Assembly: GCA_947625285.1 (NCBI GenBank) | Contig: CANQNS010000001.1 | Coordinates: forward strand, 124,001-188,000 | DNA length: 64,000 nucleotides | Direction: 5' to 3' | Origin: an uncultured Oscillospiraceae bacterium | GTDB taxonomy: Bacteria; Bacillota; Clostridia; Oscillospirales; Oscillospiraceae | In this document: one piece after another, positions 24,233-32,377 of the stretch | Position numbering within the stretch: the stretch's first letter is position 1 | Layout: each line of letters begins with the position of its first letter | Program-made: the position numbers and the translations under genes | Notes under the pieces: model-generated | The model's database searches: none | What the model was told of the DNA's origin: nothing | The model's input: only the letters and a program-made list of their open reading frames with translations

Positions 24233-25609
24233 TTACAGATGCAGGATCGCCGTGGCGAAGCGGAAGTAGATCAGCAGGCTCAGCGCGTCCACGATGGTGG
24301 TGATGAACGGCGAGCTCATCACCGCCGGGTCGAAGCCCATCTTCTCCGCCAGCATGGGCAGCGTGCAGCCCACCAGCTTGGCGCACAGGATGGTGCAGAT
24401 CATAGTCAGGCTGATCACCGCCGCCACCGGCACGGTGACGGCCGCGTTGTGAAAGAGCATCCCGTCCACCAACAGCAGCTTCACGAAGTTCACCGCCGCC
24501 AGGGCCGCGCCGCAGACCACCGCCACCCGGATCTCCTTCCAGACCACCCGGAAGAAATCGGAAAACTCGATGTCGTTCAGGCTGATGCCCCGGATGACGG
24601 TGACGCTGGCCTGGGAACCGGAGTTGCCGCCGGTGTCCATCAACATGGGGATATAGGCCGTCAGCACCGTGGCCGCCGCCAGGGCGTTTTCAAAGCTGGC
24701 GATGATCTGCCCGGTGAAGGTGGCGGAGATCATCAAAAGCAGCAGCCAGGGGAACCGGGCCTTGAAGGTCTCCCAGACGGAGGTCTTCAGGTAGGGCTTG
24801 TCGGTGGGCGTGACGCCGCCCATGATCTCGATGTCCTCGGTGGTCTCCGTCTCCAGCACGTCCAGGGCGTCGTCAACGGTGATGATGCCCACCAGGCGGG
24901 TCTCGTTGTCCACCACCGGCAGCACCGTCAGGTCGTACTTGGAGAACATGGCCGTGGCGTCCTCCTGGTCCGCCAGGGTGCCCACGGAGATCACGTTGTC
25001 CTCCATCACGTCGGAAACGACCTCGTCCTCTTCCGACAGGATCAGAGTGCGGATGGAGACCGTGCCCAGCAGGTGCCGGCCGTCGTCGATGACATAGCAG
25101 ATGTTGATGGTCTCCTTGTCCGTACCGGTGCGGCGGATGCGCTTGATGGCGTCGGCCACGGTCATGGTGGGCAGCAGGTCCACATATTCCGTAGTCATCA
25201 TGGACCCGGCGGAGTCGTCCGGGTACTTGAGGATGTTGTTGATGAGCCGCCGGGTCTCCGGGTCCGCCTGCTTCAAGATGCGCCGGACCACGTTGGCGGG
25301 CATCTCCTCCACCAGATCCACCGCGTCGTCCACGTAAAGCTCGTCCACGACCTCCTTCAGCTCGCTGTCGGAAAAGCCCCGGATCAGCAGCTCCTGGCTG
25401 TCCGGGTCCATCTCCACGAAGGTCTCCGCCGCCTCGTCCTTGGGCAGCAGCCGGAATAAAAGCGGCAGAAGGTGCTCGTCCAGCTCGTCGAACAGCGCGG
25501 CCGCGTCCGCCGGGTTCATGGTAACCAGTACGTCCCGCAGCGCGGGATATTTTTTTTGCTCCGCCAGAGCGACAACGGTGTCCTCCAGCTTCAAGGTATG
25601 CTCAGCCAT
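24233..25609 (-). CDS. mgtE: Magnesium transporter MgtE
   Basis: A 458-residue Mg2+ channel: an N-terminal superhelical MgtE_N domain (to ~130), paired CBS domains (~135-260) that sense cytoplasmic Mg2+, a connecting helix, and five transmembrane helices with the pore motifs GNSGSQASVTVIRG and the closing FITTIVDALSLLIYF. Length and domain order are normal. The start at ATG 25609 follows AGGAAGGA. No M-box riboswitch is present; instead the leader holds the competing hairpins listed at 25642-25731. Confidence 0.95.
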   Translation of the reverse strand: MAEHTLKLEDTVVALAEQKKYPALRDVLVTMNPADAAALFDELDEHLLPLLFRLLPKDEAAETFVEMDPDSQELLIRGFSDSELKEVVDELYVDDAVDLVEEMPANVVRRILKQADPETRRLINNILKYPDDSAGSMMTTEYVDLLPTMTVADAIKRIRRTGTDKETINICYVIDDGRHLLGTVSIRTLILSEEDEVVSDVMEDNVISVGTLADQEDATAMFSKYDLTVLPVVDNETRLVGIITVDDALDVLETETTEDIEIMGGVTPTDKPYLKTSVWETFKARFPWLLLLMISATFTGQIIASFENALAAATVLTAYIPMLMDTGGNSGSQASVTVIRGISLNDIEFSDFFRVVWKEIRVAVVCGAALAAVNFVKLLLVDGMLFHNAAVTVPVAAVISLTMICTILCAKLVGCTLPMLAEKMGFDPAVMSSPFITTIVDALSLLIYFRFATAILHL

Positions 25610-25641
25610 TGTCGTCCTTCCTCCTTTTTGGGTATTCGGAA

Positions 25642-25731
25642 GGCACAAAAAGGCCGACAGATACTAGCGGGCGATGGACGCCCGCCGCCTTCGGCCTCGT
25701 TTTGTGCCGGTACTGTTACCAGCGTCCATCG
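25642..25731 (-). promoter_or_regulatory. Structured mgtE leader with mutually exclusive hairpins
   Basis: GGCACAAAAAGGCCGA (25642-25657) pairs with TCGGCC..GTTTTGTGCC (25691-25708) and encloses GCGGGCG/CGCCCGC (25667-25673, 25679-25685). Alternatively CGATGGACGC (25672-25681) pairs perfectly over 10 bp with GCGTCCATCG (25722-25731), which would open the inner stem. In the mgtE transcript these elements lie 30-120 bases before the start codon. Competing stems suggest a regulatory switch; no known riboswitch consensus fits. Confidence 0.5.
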
Positions 25732-25767
25732 TCTCACTTCCTTTCTGCGGCGGGTCTGTTTCCGCGA

Positions 25768-25941
25768 TGCTTCGTCAGACGGCTTGGCAATACACAAAGT
25801 ATTCCCCGCGCCGTCTTCCTCGCCTCGCGAAAACATCCCTCGCCGCGGTCTGTGGTGCTTCGTCAGGCGGCTTGGCAATACACAAAGTATTCCCCGCGCC
25901 GCCTTCCTCGCCTCGCAAAAACATCCCTCGCCGCGGTCTGT
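25768..25941. repeat. Two tandem copies of an 88-bp structured repeat
   Basis: Unit 1 (25768-25855) and unit 2 (25856-25941) share the order TGCTTCGTCAG, GGCTTGGCAATACACAAAG, TATTCCCCGCGCCG and AAACATCCCTCGCCGCGGTC with few differences. Each unit forms a stem: AGACGGC/GCCGTCT in unit 1 (25777-25783, 25810-25816) and AGGCGGC/GCCGCCT in unit 2 (25865-25871, 25898-25904), around an inner AATAC/GTATT. The A-T to G-C change keeps the pair, which indicates selection on structure. The whole 25610-25966 gap is occupied by this and the mgtE leader. Confidence 0.7.
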
Positions 25942-25966
25942 CAGGGTTCTCGGCCAAAGCTCCGTA

Positions 25967-26614
25967 TCAGGCCAGCAGCAGCGCGCGCAGGTCCTCCACG
26001 GTATCAGCGATATAGTCCGCCCCGGCGGCGGCCAGCTCCTCCCGGCCGCCATAGCCGTAGCACACCCCCACGCAGGGGATGGCGCACGCATGGGCTCCCT
26101 CCACGTCGTACAGCCGGTCGCCCACCATCACGGCCTTCGCCATGTCCACGCGGCAGGTCTTTTCCGCGAAGCGGATCACGTCCTCTTTGGTGTTGTCACC
26201 GCTGGGCTGGCTGCCGGAGATGATCTCGAACCAGGGAAGCAGCCCGAACTTTTCCGCGATCTGCGTGGAAAAGCCCGTGGGCTTGGTGGTGGCCATATAG
26301 AGCCGGCATCCGGCGGCGCGCAGGTCCCGGAGCAGCTCCGGGATGCCGGGATAGACCTGGTTTTCAAACAGGCCCACCGTCCCGAAATACTCCCGGTAGG
26401 TTGCCAGGAACCGGACCGCCGTATCATGGTCCATGCCCCAGAACTGCTCATAGCTTTTGGGCATGGGAGGGCCGATGAACTTATAATAATCCTCATTCCG
26501 TCCCGGGTCAAGCCCCCACTTTTTCCGGGCGTAGATAATGGCGTTGGTAATGCCAAGGGCGGGATCCGTCAGGGTCCCGTCCAGGTCGAAAAAGATGTGT
26601 TCGTACCGCATCAT
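25967..26614 (-). CDS. HAD-family phosphatase (phosphoglycolate phosphatase / 5'-nucleotidase-like)
   Basis: A 215-residue HAD hydrolase: motif I FFDLDGTLTDP, motif II ATTKPTG, motif III Lys in the STQIAEKFG region, and motif IV MVGDRLYDVEGA. The cap is the alpha-helical C1 type. It overlaps the upstream nucleoside permease gene by four bases and ends the purine uptake operon, so a nucleotide or phosphorylated purine intermediate is a plausible substrate. Family members are promiscuous and sequence alone does not settle this. Confidence 0.85.
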   Translation of the reverse strand: MMRYEHIFFDLDGTLTDPALGITNAIIYARKKWGLDPGRNEDYYKFIGPPMPKSYEQFWGMDHDTAVRFLATYREYFGTVGLFENQVYPGIPELLRDLRAAGCRLYMATTKPTGFSTQIAEKFGLLPWFEIISGSQPSGDNTKEDVIRFAEKTCRVDMAKAVMVGDRLYDVEGAHACAIPCVGVCYGYGGREELAAAGADYIADTVEDLRALLLA

Positions 26615-27594
26615 CGTTCCTCGCGGAAATAGCTCAGGCCCAGGCTCTTGGGAGGCTGGGCCTCCTTGGACCGGCGCAGGCTCACCGCCACCAGCACCAG
26701 GATGGTGACGATGTACGGCAGCATCTTGAAAAGCTCGATGCTGGCCCGGCTCAGGCCGGAGATGTAGTTATAGGCCCAGTAGAGCACCCCGAACAGATAT
26801 GCCGACCAGATGGCCCGGGCGGGCCGCCAGGTGGCGAAGATCACCAGAGCCACCGCCAGCCAGCCCAACGCCTCGATGGTGCCGTCGGTGGACCAGGTGC
26901 CCTTGATGTAGTCCATGGCGTAGTACAGTCCGCCCAGGCCGGAGACGCCCGCGCCCACGCAGGTAGCCAGGTACTTGTACCGGGTCACGTTGACGCCGGC
27001 CGCGTCGGCGGTGGCCGGGTCCTCGCCCACGGCCCGCAGGTTCAGCCCCACCCGGGAGCGGTTCAAAAACCAGTTTGCCAGCAGGGCCAGCGCAATGGCA
27101 AGGTAGGCCATGAAGCCGAAGGAGAACAGAAGCTGTCCGACCCAGCCCAGCCCCGACAGGGTGTGGGAGTAGGCCCGGTAGGCCCGGCTGGTGACCGCCA
27201 CGCTGATCTGGCCCACGCCGCCGGCCAGGGCGTTCAGGCTGCCGCCGAACAGGTTGGCAAGGCCCGCCCCGAAGATGGTGAGCGTCAGGCCCGTCACGTT
27301 CTGGTTGGCCCGCAGGGTGATAGTCAAAAAGGCGTAAACGAGCCCGCCCAGCATGGAGGCCGCCACCGCCGCCAGGAAGCTGATCACAAGGCCCACCCAG
27401 CCGATAGGCGCCGCCGCGTGCATCTCATAGAAAAACGCCGCCGCAAGCCCGGCGATGCCCCCCAGGTACATGATGCCGGGCACGCCCAGGTTCAGGTTGC
27501 CGGACTTCTCCGTGACGATCTCGCCCAGGGCGCCGTAGAGGATCACCGTGCCGAACACGATGGCGTTGGTGAGCAGAGAAACGAGCTGTGTCAT
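26611..27594 (-). CDS. BMP-type nucleoside ABC transporter permease 2
   Basis: A 327-residue inner-membrane permease of the BPD_transp_2 family (NupQ/YufQ-like) with about nine helices and the motifs NLGVPGIMYLGG, GGLVYAFLTITLRANQNVTGL and LNLRAVGEDPATADAAGVNV. It forms a heterodimeric channel with the permease encoded immediately upstream (overlap of four bases). The C-terminus (SLRRSKEAQPPKSLG) is cytoplasmic. Confidence 0.92.
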   Translation of the reverse strand: MTQLVSLLTNAIVFGTVILYGALGEIVTEKSGNLNLGVPGIMYLGGIAGLAAAFFYEMHAAAPIGWVGLVISFLAAVAASMLGGLVYAFLTITLRANQNVTGLTLTIFGAGLANLFGGSLNALAGGVGQISVAVTSRAYRAYSHTLSGLGWVGQLLFSFGFMAYLAIALALLANWFLNRSRVGLNLRAVGEDPATADAAGVNVTRYKYLATCVGAGVSGLGGLYYAMDYIKGTWSTDGTIEALGWLAVALVIFATWRPARAIWSAYLFGVLYWAYNYISGLSRASIELFKMLPYIVTILVLVAVSLRRSKEAQPPKSLGLSYFREER

Positions 27595-28697
27595 GCCTCC
27601 ACCTCCTCATTTTTCTGGCTGTGTGAGCGGAAACGGACGGTATATTGGATGAAAAACTCGCTGCCCAGCAGGAAAAACAGGATGATGCCCGTTACTACGT
27701 CGGAGGCGTAGTCGTTCAGGTGGAACTGGGAGGCGATCTGGACGGCCCCCTTTTCCAGAAAGACCAGCAGCAGCGCGATCACGATCATGACGAAGGTGTT
27801 GAACTTCGCCATCCAGGCCACGATGATGGCGGTGAAGCCCCGGCCGCCGGCGGTGCTGGTGGAGATGGTGTGGCTGGCGCCCGCCACGGCGATGAAGCCG
27901 GAAAGCCCGCACACCGCCCCGGACAGGGCCATGGTGCGCACGATCACCCGCTTGACCGAGATGCCCGCGTACCGGGCCGTGTTCTCGCTCTCGCCCACCA
28001 CGGAGATCTCATAGCCGTGCTTGGTATATTTCAGGTACAGGTACATAGCCACGGTCAGGGCCAGCACGATGACTACGTTCAGCAGATACTGCTTGCCGAA
28101 CAGCGCGGGCAGCCACCCGGCCTGGGTCTGCTGGTTGATGACGCCAACGGAGTTGGAGCCCTTGGGGTTTTCCCACAACGCCACCAGAAAACAGGTGATC
28201 TGGATGGCAATGTAGTTCATCATCAGGGTGAACAGGGTCTCGTTGGTGTTCCAGCGGGCCTTGAAAAACGCCGGGATCACGCCCCATACCGCCCCGGCGG
28301 CGACGCTGACTACCGCGCTGAGCAGAAGGAGCTGGAAAGTGGACAGGGCCCCGCCGCAATAGATGAGCACCGCCGCCGTGGCGCAGCCGCCCATCAGCAT
28401 CTGGCCCTCCGCGCCCACGTTCCAGAACCGCATCATGAACGCCGGGGCCAGCCCCACGCCGATGCACAGCAGGATGGACGCGTCCCGGGCGGTGATCCAG
28501 GCCCGGCGGGCGGAGCCGAAGGCCCCCTCCCACATGGCCGCGTATACCTTCGCCGGGTTCAGCTTCGTGATGGAGTAGATGAACAGCGCGCTCACCAGCA
28601 GGGCCAGGATCAGGCTCACGAGCCGCACGCACCAGGCCCGCCACCAGACCAGGCCGTCCCGCCGGGCGATATGGATGAGAGGTTCGTGGTTGTTCAT
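27591..28697 (-). CDS. BMP-type nucleoside ABC transporter permease 1
   Basis: A 368-residue permease (NupP/YufP-like), starting MNNHEPLIHIARRDG at ATG 28697 behind AAGGAGG. Typical motifs are MRFWNVGAEGQMLMGG, NTNETLFTLMMNYIA and GRGFTAIIVAWMA. It overlaps the ATPase gene by four bases upstream and the second permease by four bases downstream, consistent with equal production of the channel subunits. Confidence 0.92.
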   Translation of the reverse strand: MNNHEPLIHIARRDGLVWWRAWCVRLVSLILALLVSALFIYSITKLNPAKVYAAMWEGAFGSARRAWITARDASILLCIGVGLAPAFMMRFWNVGAEGQMLMGGCATAAVLIYCGGALSTFQLLLLSAVVSVAAGAVWGVIPAFFKARWNTNETLFTLMMNYIAIQITCFLVALWENPKGSNSVGVINQQTQAGWLPALFGKQYLLNVVIVLALTVAMYLYLKYTKHGYEISVVGESENTARYAGISVKRVIVRTMALSGAVCGLSGFIAVAGASHTISTSTAGGRGFTAIIVAWMAKFNTFVMIVIALLLVFLEKGAVQIASQFHLNDYASDVVTGIILFFLLGSEFFIQYTVRFRSHSQKNEEVEA

Positions 28698-30235
28698 ACG
28701 CCGGCCTCCTTGTTCAAGTTTGTCATGAGATAGCCTACCTGCTCCTTGGTGGCGGTCCGGCCGTCCACGATGTCGTTGAGCCGGCCGCCGCACAGCACCG
28801 CGATCCGGTCACACAGCTGCAACAGCACGTCCAGGTCCTCGCCCACGTAGATGACCGCTACGCCGGCCTTTTTCTGCTCGTTCAAGAGCCGGTAAATGGT
28901 GTAGGAGGTGTTGATGTCCAGGCCCCGGACCGCGTAGGCGCTCATCAGCACCGTGGGGTGCATGGCGATCTCACGGCCCACCAGCACCTTCTGCACGTTG
29001 CCGCCGGACAGCCGGCGCACCGGCGTTTCGATGCTGGGGGTCACCACCTCCAGCTCCCGGACGATGTCCCGGGCCATGTCATAGGGCCGCCGCCGCTCCA
29101 CCAGAGGGGACTTGCCGGAGCGGTATTCCTTCAGCATCATGTTGCCGGCGATGTTCATGCTGGCTACCAGGCCCATGCCCAGCCGGTCCTCCGGCACGAA
29201 GGCCAGCCGGATGCCCCGGTCGCTGACCGCCCGGGGCCCCAGCCCCAGCATCTCCTCCGCCGGGCCCTCCGGCCCGGTGGGCCGGTACTTGATGCTGGAG
29301 CCGCTCACCGCCGGCTGCAGGCCTGCGATGGCCTCCAAAAGCTCCTTCTGGCCGCAGCCGGATACCCCGGCCACTCCCAGTATCTCCCCGGCGTACACGT
29401 CCAGGTTGATGTCGTCCAAGCGGGTGACCCCGTCTTTGTCCTTGACGGTCAGGTTCCGTATCTCCAGACGCCGCTGGGGGTCTGCCGGCGCGTCCCGCTG
29501 GATGTTCAGCGTCACGGTCCGGCCCACCATCATGTCCGTCAGGGCCCGGACGTCCGCCTTGGCGGTGTCCATGTCACCGATGTATTCCCCCTTACGCAGC
29601 ACCGTCACTCGGTCGGATATCTCCAGCACCTCGTTCAGCTTGTGGGTGATGATGATGATGCTCTTGCCGTCGGCGCGCATGTTGCGCATGACCGCGAAGA
29701 GCTTTTCCGTCTCCTGGGGGGTCAGCACTGCGGTGGGCTCGTCCAGGATCAGGATCTCCGCGCCCCGGTACAGGGTCTTGACGATCTCCAGCGTCTGCTT
29801 TTCCGATACGGACATATCGTAGATCTTCTTATCCGGGTCCACATCGAAGCCGTAGCGGTCGCATATCTGGCGGACCCGGGCGGCGATGGCCTTGCGGTCC
29901 ACCACCGCGCCGCCGGGCAGGCCCAGGGCGATGTTCTCCGCCGCGGTCAGCACGTCCACCAGCTTGAAATGCTGGTGCACCATGCCGATGCCCAGCCGGT
30001 ATGCGTCGTGGGGGGAGGCGATGGTCACCTCCCGGCCGTCGATATAGATCTGCCCGCTGTCGGGAAAATAGATGCCGGAGAGCATATTCATCAGGGTGGT
30101 CTTGCCGCTGCCGTTCTCGCCCAGCAGGGAAAGGATCTCGCCCTTGCGAAGCTCCAGATACACCTTGTCGTTGGCCGTCACATGACCGAAGGTCTTGGTG
30201 ATGTTCACCATCCGGACGGCGAATTCCTCTGCCAT
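28694..30235 (-). CDS. BMP-type nucleoside ABC transporter ATP-binding protein (two ATPase domains)
   Basis: A 513-residue tandem ATPase (NupO/YufO-like). Domain 1 has Walker A GENGSGKTT, signature MSVSEKQTLEIVKTL and Walker B LILDEPTAVLTPQE. Domain 2 has the degenerate Walker A GVSGCGQKE and the signature LSGGNVQKVLVGRE, with MSAYAVRGLD in place of a usual Walker B (LMSAYPTRGLD type). One competent and one degenerate site is normal for this family. I placed the start at ATG 30235 (MAEEFAVRM), directly after CAAGGAGG. Confidence 0.92.
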   Translation of the reverse strand: MAEEFAVRMVNITKTFGHVTANDKVYLELRKGEILSLLGENGSGKTTLMNMLSGIYFPDSGQIYIDGREVTIASPHDAYRLGIGMVHQHFKLVDVLTAAENIALGLPGGAVVDRKAIAARVRQICDRYGFDVDPDKKIYDMSVSEKQTLEIVKTLYRGAEILILDEPTAVLTPQETEKLFAVMRNMRADGKSIIIITHKLNEVLEISDRVTVLRKGEYIGDMDTAKADVRALTDMMVGRTVTLNIQRDAPADPQRRLEIRNLTVKDKDGVTRLDDINLDVYAGEILGVAGVSGCGQKELLEAIAGLQPAVSGSSIKYRPTGPEGPAEEMLGLGPRAVSDRGIRLAFVPEDRLGMGLVASMNIAGNMMLKEYRSGKSPLVERRRPYDMARDIVRELEVVTPSIETPVRRLSGGNVQKVLVGREIAMHPTVLMSAYAVRGLDINTSYTIYRLLNEQKKAGVAVIYVGEDLDVLLQLCDRIAVLCGGRLNDIVDGRTATKEQVGYLMTNLNKEAGV

Positions 30236-30261
30236 GGAAAAACCTCCTTGGTAAGCTGTGA

Positions 30262-30304
30262 GGGAAAAACAAGGCGCCGCTCTGGAAAGGGGCGGCGCCT
30301 TGCG
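30262..30304 (-). terminator. Intercistronic terminator/attenuator after the BMP binding protein
   Basis: AAGGCGCCGC (30271-30280) pairs with GCGGCGCCTT (30293-30302). On the minus strand it is followed by GTTTTTCCC. It lies between the binding-protein and ATPase genes, so most transcripts would end after the binding protein, giving it excess over the membrane complex. Confidence 0.75.
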
Positions 30305-30314
30305 AAGAAACGAT

Positions 30315-31535
30315 TTACTCCTCGGTGGTGAGCTCGGTGATGCCGTCGATGCGCAGGGAGAAGTAAGGAGCGGAGCGCAGCTCGGGATCGGACTCATAGA
30401 ACACGCCGTCCCGGATGGCCTCGCCCTCGTCGCCAAGAGCCAGGAAGCTGGTGGGGTTCTCGCCGTCCACGGTGAAGGTGGAGCAGTCGAACACCTGCAG
30501 GCTGCCGTCGGTCAGGCCGGCCTCTACCTCCTCGACCTTCTCAGCGGTGCCCTCGGCGCAGGCGTCGCCCAGGGGGAAGATGTAGTTGGCGCCCTCGTTG
30601 TAGCCCTCGGACCAGTCGGTGGGGATCTCAGTGCCGTCGATCATGCTCTGCAGGGCGAAGGTGTAGTACACGGACCAGTCGTTGCCGGCGGAGGTCAGAG
30701 CCACGTCGGGGGCCACCTCCAGCATGCTGATGTTGTAGCCCACACAGAACACGGTGTGGCCGGCCTCATGATAGGCCTGGACCTCGGAGGGAGCGCCGGT
30801 GGAGTCGGCGTGCTGGCTGATGATGACGCAGCCGTCGGCCATCAGGGAGTTGGCCGCGCTGCCCTCGCCGGTGGGATCGAACCAGGAGTTGGTGTAGCGC
30901 ACGTCCATGTGCACGTTCTCCACGATGGAGCGGATGCCCAGATAGAAGGCGGTGTAGCCGCTGACCACCTCGGCGTAGGGATAGGCGCCCACGTAGCCGA
31001 TCTTTACGTTGCCGTCGGCGTCATAGTTCTCGTCGGCCAGCTCGTCGTTGGCAATGAGCTCGGCCAGCTTCATGCCGGCCACCACGCCGGACACGTAGCG
31101 GGACTCGAAGGTGTGGTTGAAGGCGTTTTTCAGGTTCGTCAGGCCGGAGGCGGCAGCCATGTCGCCGGTCATGGCGCAGAAGGTCAGCTCAGGGTACTCG
31201 CTGGCTACCTGCTGGGTGTAGGTCTGATGGCCGTAGGAGTCGGTGAAGATGATCTGGCAGCCGTTGTCGGCCAGGTCATAGCAGGCGTCGGCGGCCTCTT
31301 CGTTCTCGCCAACGTTGTACTTGTAGGTGACGTTCTCGGCGGGCACGCCCAGAGCATCCATGGCCTTCTCAAGACCGGTGATGTGGGCGATGTCGTAACC
31401 GGAGTTGTTGTCGCCTATGCAGACCATACCGATCTTCAGGTCCTCGGGGGCGATGCCGCCTTCGTCAGCCAGGGCGCAGACGCCCAGGCTCAGGACCAGG
31501 CACAGGGCCAGGAGCAGGGAAAAGAGCTTTTTCAT
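30315..31535 (-). CDS. BMP family substrate-binding protein (purine nucleoside-type)
   Basis: A 406-residue secreted binding protein of the Bmp/PnrA family: signal peptide (MKKLFSLLLALCLVLSLGVC), then KIGMVCIGDNNSGYDIAHITG and the family blocks IIFTDSYGHQTYTQQVA, YVSGVVAGMKLAE and GYNISMLEVAPDVALTSAG. The Cys in LGVC has Val at -1, a poor lipobox, so lipidation is doubtful. PnrA-like proteins bind purine nucleosides; the xpt gene upstream supports that. It leads the transporter cluster. Confidence 0.88.
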   Translation of the reverse strand: MKKLFSLLLALCLVLSLGVCALADEGGIAPEDLKIGMVCIGDNNSGYDIAHITGLEKAMDALGVPAENVTYKYNVGENEEAADACYDLADNGCQIIFTDSYGHQTYTQQVASEYPELTFCAMTGDMAAASGLTNLKNAFNHTFESRYVSGVVAGMKLAELIANDELADENYDADGNVKIGYVGAYPYAEVVSGYTAFYLGIRSIVENVHMDVRYTNSWFDPTGEGSAANSLMADGCVIISQHADSTGAPSEVQAYHEAGHTVFCVGYNISMLEVAPDVALTSAGNDWSVYYTFALQSMIDGTEIPTDWSEGYNEGANYIFPLGDACAEGTAEKVEEVEAGLTDGSLQVFDCSTFTVDGENPTSFLALGDEGEAIRDGVFYESDPELRSAPYFSLRIDGITELTTEE

Positions 31536-31605
31536 TTGTTGCCTCCTAAAAAAATAGTTTTTCTGGAAATAAATAAACGGGCGGCCCGCACAGCGGGACA
31601 GTCCG

Positions 31606-32178
31606 TTAATTTATAAAGGTAAGGCCGTCGTCGGACATGGACTCGATCCGGGCCAGGGACTCGATGCGCAGACCGCTGGCCCGCAGACGGGCCCCGCCGG
31701 GCTGGAACGCCTTCTCCACCGCGATGCCCGCGCCCACCAGGGTGGCGCCCGCCTGGCGCACCAGGTCGCACAGGCCCTCCAGCGCCGCGCCGTTTGCCAA
31801 GAAGTCGTCGATCAGCAGCACCCGGTCCGTGGGCAGAAGGTATTCCTTCGCCACGATCACGTCATATATGTTGCCGTGGGTGTAGCTCTGCACCCGGGTG
31901 GTGTAGACCGAGCCGTCGATGTTTTTCGTCTTTGTCTTTTTAGCGAATAAAACAGGGCATCCGAACTCCTGGGCCGCAATGCATGCTAACCCGATGCCGG
32001 ATGCCTCGATAGTCAGTATTTTGTTTACGCCGTCGTCCCGGAACGCGGCGTGCCAGGCCTTGGCGAGCTGGGCGAACAGCTCCACGTCCATCTGGTGGTT
32101 CAGGAAGCCGTCTACCTTCAGGATCCCCCCGGCGCGCACCTTCCCGTCCCGCAGGATACGCTCCTCCAGCAGTCGCAT
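31606..32178 (-). CDS. xpt: Xanthine phosphoribosyltransferase
   Basis: A 190-residue PRTase that converts xanthine and PRPP to XMP. It shows DGVNKILTIEASGIG and the PRPP loop region DRVLLIDDFLANGAAL, plus HGNIYDVIVAKEYL, all typical of Xpt. ATG 32178 follows GGAGGTG at a spacing of eight bases. It is transcribed from its own promoter and leads into the nucleoside transporter genes, only 70 bp away, so purine base salvage and uptake are joined. No guanine riboswitch is present in its leader. Confidence 0.93.
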   Translation of the reverse strand: MRLLEERILRDGKVRAGGILKVDGFLNHQMDVELFAQLAKAWHAAFRDDGVNKILTIEASGIGLACIAAQEFGCPVLFAKKTKTKNIDGSVYTTRVQSYTHGNIYDVIVAKEYLLPTDRVLLIDDFLANGAALEGLCDLVRQAGATLVGAGIAVEKAFQPGGARLRASGLRIESLARIESMSDDGLTFIN

Positions 32179-32218
32179 GGGAAACCCACCTCCAACGGCC
32201 ATCGGCCTTCGATGATCC

Positions 32219-32248
32219 ATTCTACTACGCCGCCGGACAAGTTTTCAA
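32219..32248 (-). promoter_or_regulatory. Promoter of xpt and the purine uptake genes
   Basis: On the minus strand TTGAAA (32248-32243), 18 bp, TAGAAT (32224-32219). It leaves a leader of only ~35 bases, too short for a purine aptamer. Confidence 0.65.
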
Positions 32249-32349
32249 TTGACAGATAATCAGAGCTTTTTCCATTTTTCAACCATTTTTTATGCACTTC
32301 TACAAGCGGTATGGATTATGTAAATCCGAAGCCACCAGATATGGAAAAC

Positions 32350-32377
32350 GACGCCCTCACCAGGGCGTCATTTTATC
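32350..32377. terminator. Bidirectional terminator at the end of the proC-HAD operon
   Basis: GACGCCCT (32350-32357), loop CACC, AGGGCGTC (32362-32369), with ATTTTATCC on the plus side and GTTTTCC on the minus side. It overlaps the last codons of the HAD gene. Confidence 0.7.

Noticed and set aside
25768-25941. The two 88-bp units as a CRISPR array
   Set aside because: Only two contiguous units with no unique spacers between them, unit size too large, and no cas genes.
25610-25966. An M-box (Mg2+) or yybP-ykoY (Mn2+) riboswitch in front of mgtE
   Set aside because: The conserved M-box words (GTTAGGTGAGGCTCC, GCTGCTGCCC) and the yybP-ykoY core are missing in either orientation; I kept only the observed competing stems.
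32179-32350. A purine (guanine) riboswitch in front of xpt
   Set aside because: The expected core (ATAATCC...TATGG...TTTCTACC...CCGTAAA...GACTA) is absent on the minus strand, and the promoter at 32219-32248 leaves only ~35 leader bases.
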